NCBI RefSeq assembly: GCF_041146795.1
Contig: NC_135170.1
Coordinates: 31,793,533 to 31,857,532 of the forward strand
DNA: 64,000 nt
Direction of reading: 5' to 3'
Source of the DNA: Maylandia zebra
Lineage: Eukaryota > Chordata > Actinopteri > Cichliformes > Cichlidae
The translations under genes and the position numbers were made by a program. This document shows, piece after piece, positions 60,501 through 64,000 of this stretch. The notes under the pieces are model-generated. The model worked only from the letters and a program-made list of their open reading frames with translations, was not told where the DNA came from and searched no databases. Positions within the stretch are counted from its first letter, which is position 1, and every line of letters begins with the position of its first letter.

Positions 60501-62571
60501 TCTGCAGGTTTGTAGGAGAGCGGGTGGAGGTCCTGCTGGGCTGCATAGCAGAGCTGAGTCCTGCTGACAGTGCCGTGCTGAGGGCGGGAGTCAATGACTT
60601 CAGCGTGATGTATTCCACACGCAAACGCTGCGCTCAGCTCTGGCTCGGGCCTGCAGCTTTCATTAACCACGGTGAGTGTGTTTACCTTCGAGACTAGTGG
60701 TTGTACACATATATATGCATCTTAATGGAAATCTAGGCCATGCCTTCAGTATTACACTGTAGTTACTCTTAAAGTGGGCCTACTGTGTTTCTCTCTATAT
60801 GTGTGCTGTTACAGTGATTGATACTGATTTACATTGACCATGCCAGAGTTTCAGATAGTGTGCAAGCAGTCCTTTTAAAATTCAGAGATCTCAAATAGGA
60901 TTTCAGGTTCAGATCATTTCACTTTGATTTATTATGATGAAGGTTTGGGGAAATTAACTTCAATAGAAAGGAAAGTTTCTTTCCTTTTTTTTTTTAAAAA
61001 AAAAAAAAGAGAATTTAAATGCTTTTTTGTGTATTTTTTTGTAGTCTGTGTTTAAAAATGTGTTTAAAAAGTTCTCCATGGTGACCAAATTAACTGATTA
61101 TGATTTTAGCTGTCATTGAGCAACCCTTTATTTAAAGTTTGATTGCTCACATTGGAAATGCTGAGGCTGGTGTGCGTACAGTTAACTCTGTGGGCCGAAA
61201 GCTGAGGCTTCAGGCTGCTCTGAATGCTCTGTTTCAGATACGTTTCTGCTCTTTGCTTCTGTTATGATAAAAACAGGAACTATCTTGACCCTCGTGCTTG
61301 CGATGAGCAGGCAATCGGAAGATGTTGGCTTAAAAAGAGGAAAATGGAAACTAAAACAGAAGAGGAACTGAGGGGCTTTACCAAAGCTTAATAATAGATG
61401 AATAAATATGAATAATTATGAATAAAAATAAATAAATAAATCATGCAAACCTGTGCTAAATATGGAGCTGGAAATGAGCATAATAGGCCGACTTTCGGTT
61501 CCTTACTCAAGCTGATGAATGTATATAATTCATAGAGTGCACCAAAACAGATTTATCCTGAACTCGGTTTGCACTGCAGTGACACAGGGATAGCGGTCAA
61601 TGTTTTGCACCCATGTCTGTGTCGTCATCATAATTATAGTGAGAAATTATAGGTTTCCTCATATGATTTATTGACTTTCTAGTTACAAGAGCGAGAAAAT
61701 CATGTTAGCAGATGACATGTTGGTGCACAGTAATAAAGATTCAGGAGGTCTTTCATACCTCATGCAATAACTCTTTATTACACAAAACATCTGTCTAGCA
61801 GAGAGTAAATTGTCTGAGTTTATTTCGGCCCTGTGTTGTCTCAACACTTCACATCCTGTTATAGTGAACCACTTTAATGTGACATGACATATGCTGTGCT
61901 TGTTTTCACTGCTGTTTCTTTTTGCTCTATTGAATTTGAACTCTTTTACTTTTCAAGCCACTTTGTCATATTATATTATATCAAGCTTTTTTTTTTTTAA
62001 GCATCTGATTGTATTTCATTTAGATTTAGAGCTTTTCTTTTGCATGTTGTTTGTTTTTTGAACCTTGTTGAGCTGTTTTGTTTTGTCACATTTTATTTGT
62101 GTTGATATATTTTGTATTTGAGGTGTTCTGTTGTAGGTCTGTTTAATGTTTCAGCTCCATATTTTAAAGAAAACAAAGCATATCTTATCCTAACTGCAAT
62201 TATGCCAAAGGCCTAGTAAAAACTGGGTCATTTTTTTTCCATCAGAGGGCTATCTCTTTATTTCTTTAGTGAAAATAAATCCAATCTAAACCAGTAGATT
62301 AGCAAAATGTTGAGTTTTTCATTCACTGGTGTGATTTTATTAGTGACCTTATTTATCTTTCTTTTTCTTTGTCCCGTTGCACTGAAGACTGCAAGCCAAA
62401 CTGCAAGGTAATCTGCAATAATAATTCACTAAAACACTTCAAGTTGAAATTATAACATGTTATTTTCATGCCAAATGTTTTATTTTAAGTGCAGATTTAG
62501 ACCTGCCTTCTGCCTCCTGACTGCTTTGTTGTTGTTGTTTCCCACGGGCCATCCAACCTTTGTCTTTGTCT

Positions 62572-62602
<31 letters not shown>

Positions 62603-63056
62603 CCTTCTTTTTCACCCGCCCAGTTCGTCCCCGGTGAGAAGAATATCGCTTGTGTTGAGGTGATTCGACCCATAGCACCTGGGGAAGAGATCACGTGTTA
62701 CTATGGAGCCAGCTTTTTTGGTGAAGGCAATGAAATGTGTGAATGCTGCACCTGTGAGAGGTACGTCCATTATCTGATCAGACGTGGTCTTTATCAAAGT
62801 CTTTTTTTTTTTTCTCAACAGATTTTATTCATCTAAGAGATGAAAACTCTGAACTTTTAATCTTTTTTTTAACTCTTCTTTAGGAATGGAGAGGGTCACT
62901 TCAAGCACAGAGGGAAACAGCCTGAAATCGAGGAAACAAAGGACCCCGTGGGCCAAAAGTACCGCCTGAGAGAGCGATATCTTCGTCATCACAGAGAGAG
63001 AGGTCACTTTTCTACAAGGCCAATAACACCAGGAATACACTCGGGAATCTTTAAAG
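57526..63056 (+). CDS. kmt5c: Histone H4 lysine-20 methyltransferase SUV420H2/KMT5C (first seven coding exons)
   Basis: Exons 57526-57638, 59995-60160, 60291-60400, 60508-60671, 62388-62407, 62624-62760, 62884-63056, all with AG/GT borders and joining phases, encode 294 residues; the long C-terminal part lies beyond 64000. Start [17 protein letters not shown] aligns with the KMT5C start (human MGPDRVTARELCENDD). Seen: N-terminal domain with [20 protein letters not shown], the SET region ([26 protein letters not shown] at 181-186, [21 protein letters not shown]), and post-SET cysteines (CECCTCER). N-H-D-C is the cofactor-binding pseudoknot motif. The SPPPEIRR segment, HVYRYL and CRYS-like [13 protein letters not shown] favour KMT5C over KMT5B (which has HVFIYL and FPSRSSRHFSK). 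KMT5 enzymes convert H4K20me1 to di- and trimethyl in heterochromatin. Confidence 0.93.
57639..59994 (+). other. kmt5c intron after the first coding exon
   Basis: AT-rich intron of about 2.4 kb, GTAATC to GTGCAG. It ends in a pyrimidine-rich tract (ctctctttgtgcag). No recognised repeat or exon. Confidence 0.6.
60672..62387 (+). other. kmt5c intron before the micro-exon
   Basis: Contains a palindromic T12A12 tract at 60985-61008. The acceptor ends actgaag at 62387, a poor pyrimidine tract, with a T-rich stretch around 62355-62370. No gene or dispersed repeat recognised. Confidence 0.6.
62388..62407 (+). other. 20-nt coding micro-exon of kmt5c
   Basis: This exon encodes the D-C-K-P-N-C-K segment between NH and FVP. 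It is bounded by AG and GT, splits the aspartate codon with the previous exon, and is confirmed by the perfect NHDCKPNCKF match of the SET domain. Removing it would shift the frame and destroy the cofactor-binding motif. Confidence 0.9.
62573..62602 (+). repeat. 30-T tract before kmt5c exon 6 acceptor
   Basis: A long T run, followed by ccttctttttcacccgcccag, is the pyrimidine tract of the acceptor at 62622-62623. Confidence 0.9.
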
Positions 63057-64000
63057 GTAACCAGTTTGGGATTTTCTTACTAAAGAGCTTTTGGGCTTTC
63101 CCCAAAGCACAATCAGAGGGATTGCACATAAAGGGAAAATCCATAGATTTTTATTGAGTAAGATAACAAAATACCTAAACTATATGCAGTCCTTTCGTGC
63201 TCAAGGCCACTCAGGAAAAACCCTGATGTTAGTGTGAAAACACACAAATAAACAGAGTTTTTGCCAAATTTTTTTTATTAAATCCTATCCAGTTTTATTT
63301 ATATAGCTCCAAATCACAGAGACAGTTGCTTCGAAGTCCTTTATATTGTAAAGTAAAGACTACATTAATACAAGCCCTGCAATAATACCTGGTACAGCTT
63401 AAATTCTGCCGTGACTACACTGTTCAGATTAAAATTATTGCTCTGTTTAAAGTATACGTTCAACAGTGGCAGTGCAATTATCCATAACCTGTAAAATATT
63501 ATGCCTTAAAAAGGGTCTACTATTAAATATCTGTGTTATTATATTATATTAAAATCTCCAAACTTGTTTACTTATTCTACTAAATAAATAAACTAAATAA
63601 ATCCAGATGTTTTAATATCCTTTTGTTCTTATCTGTTTGCTTTAGGTAGCATATGCATGCTTATGCAATCATATAAATAAAGGATTTATTATGTGGGGTT
63701 TAGAATAATTAGATGGGATCTTCCTCGGGGACAGCCAACATAAACATTATGAGGGACCACTCACAAATGGATCCTCATTAAAATATTTATATTTATCAAA
63801 AGTTATTCAATAATCTGTGTCGATGATTAATAACAATGGAGCTTTAGTTGTGATTAGACTCGGATTTTAAGAGGATTTTAATTCAAATGACATTTTTGGC
63901 TTCCAGCAATCATGAAAAGATGGTAATCAGGATGAACTTACTAAATTACTTTTCATCATTCATTTTTGCTACAAAGCTCTCATTTTTTCTTGTCGTATGA
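63057..64000 (+). other. kmt5c intron, open at the window end
   Basis: Starts with GTAACC. It contains a segment (about 63286-63420; agttttatttatatagctcc, aaatcacagagacagttgct) that matches a common teleost dispersed repeat with tttatatagcgccaaatcac. No further exon is visible before 64000. Confidence 0.6.
63286..63420. repeat. Teleost dispersed repeat with TTTATATAGC(G/T)CCAAATCACA
   Basis: The order atccagttttatttatatag, ctccaaatcacagagacag and tatattgtaaagtaaagact is typical of a widespread percomorph interspersed repeat that I recall from fish genomes. Its class was not determined. Confidence 0.5.

Noticed and set aside
62457-62694. Open frames of K-rich or F-rich peptides over the long T tract before kmt5c exon 6
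   Set aside because: They come from the homopolymer; the real exon starts at 62624.

Overview
The window is vertebrate nuclear DNA, almost certainly from a ray-finned (teleost, probably percomorph) fish. It holds five multi-exon protein genes with consensus GT-AG introns and AT-rich spacers. The spacers contain fish-type interspersed repeats: RTE LINE fragments, a Tc1/mariner relic, tRNA-derived SINEs, LINE 3' tails ending in short tandem repeats, long (CA)n tracts and homopolymers. A cichlid is plausible but unproven. All gene names come from reading the translated exons against remembered families; no search was run.

Layout: (1) 1-7277, the 3' part of paqr4 (+), a seven-helix PAQR membrane protein; the N-terminal exon lies before the window. 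(2) 7278-20727, a gene-free stretch with a repeat cluster: a (CA)n tract, two same-orientation RTE LINE remnants (about 8.66-10.1 kb and 17.45-18.6 kb), a Tc1/mariner relic with recognisable terminal inverted repeats and a SINE nested inside (14.8-15.7 kb), a possible integrase-type fossil (16.1-16.4 kb) and a further DNA-transposon-like repeat (16.7-17.1 kb). (3) 20734-28432, complete coding region of coro1a (+), 10 coding exons, 456 residues. (4) 29321-30172, a two-exon claudin (-), convergent with coro1a. (5) 35866-49045, complete coding region of ppp1ca (+), 7 exons, 332 residues, with an 11 kb first intron full of repeats. (6) 57526-63056, the first seven coding exons of kmt5c (+), including most of the SET domain and the post-SET cysteines; the gene runs out of the window.

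The genes are not a functional operon. They are housekeeping or tissue genes: a membrane receptor/hydrolase-like protein, a haematopoietic actin regulator, a tight-junction protein, the PP1 catalytic subunit and a histone H4K20 methyltransferase. Their order is interesting as synteny. In human, PAQR4 lies by CLDN6/CLDN9, and PPP1CA lies in the same region as CORO1B and KMT5B, whereas the sequences here look like CORO1A and KMT5C, the ohnologues. The window therefore looks like a fish copy of an old vertebrate paralogon.

I found no clearly new biological system. The points most worth a second look are the claudin (intron inside the first extracellular loop and three missing residues), a 20-nt coding micro-exon and an overlapping upstream ATG in kmt5c, a G-run between the polypyrimidine tract and the AG of one ppp1ca acceptor, two strong hairpins, and a 193-codon unexplained reading frame at 13.8-14.4 kb.
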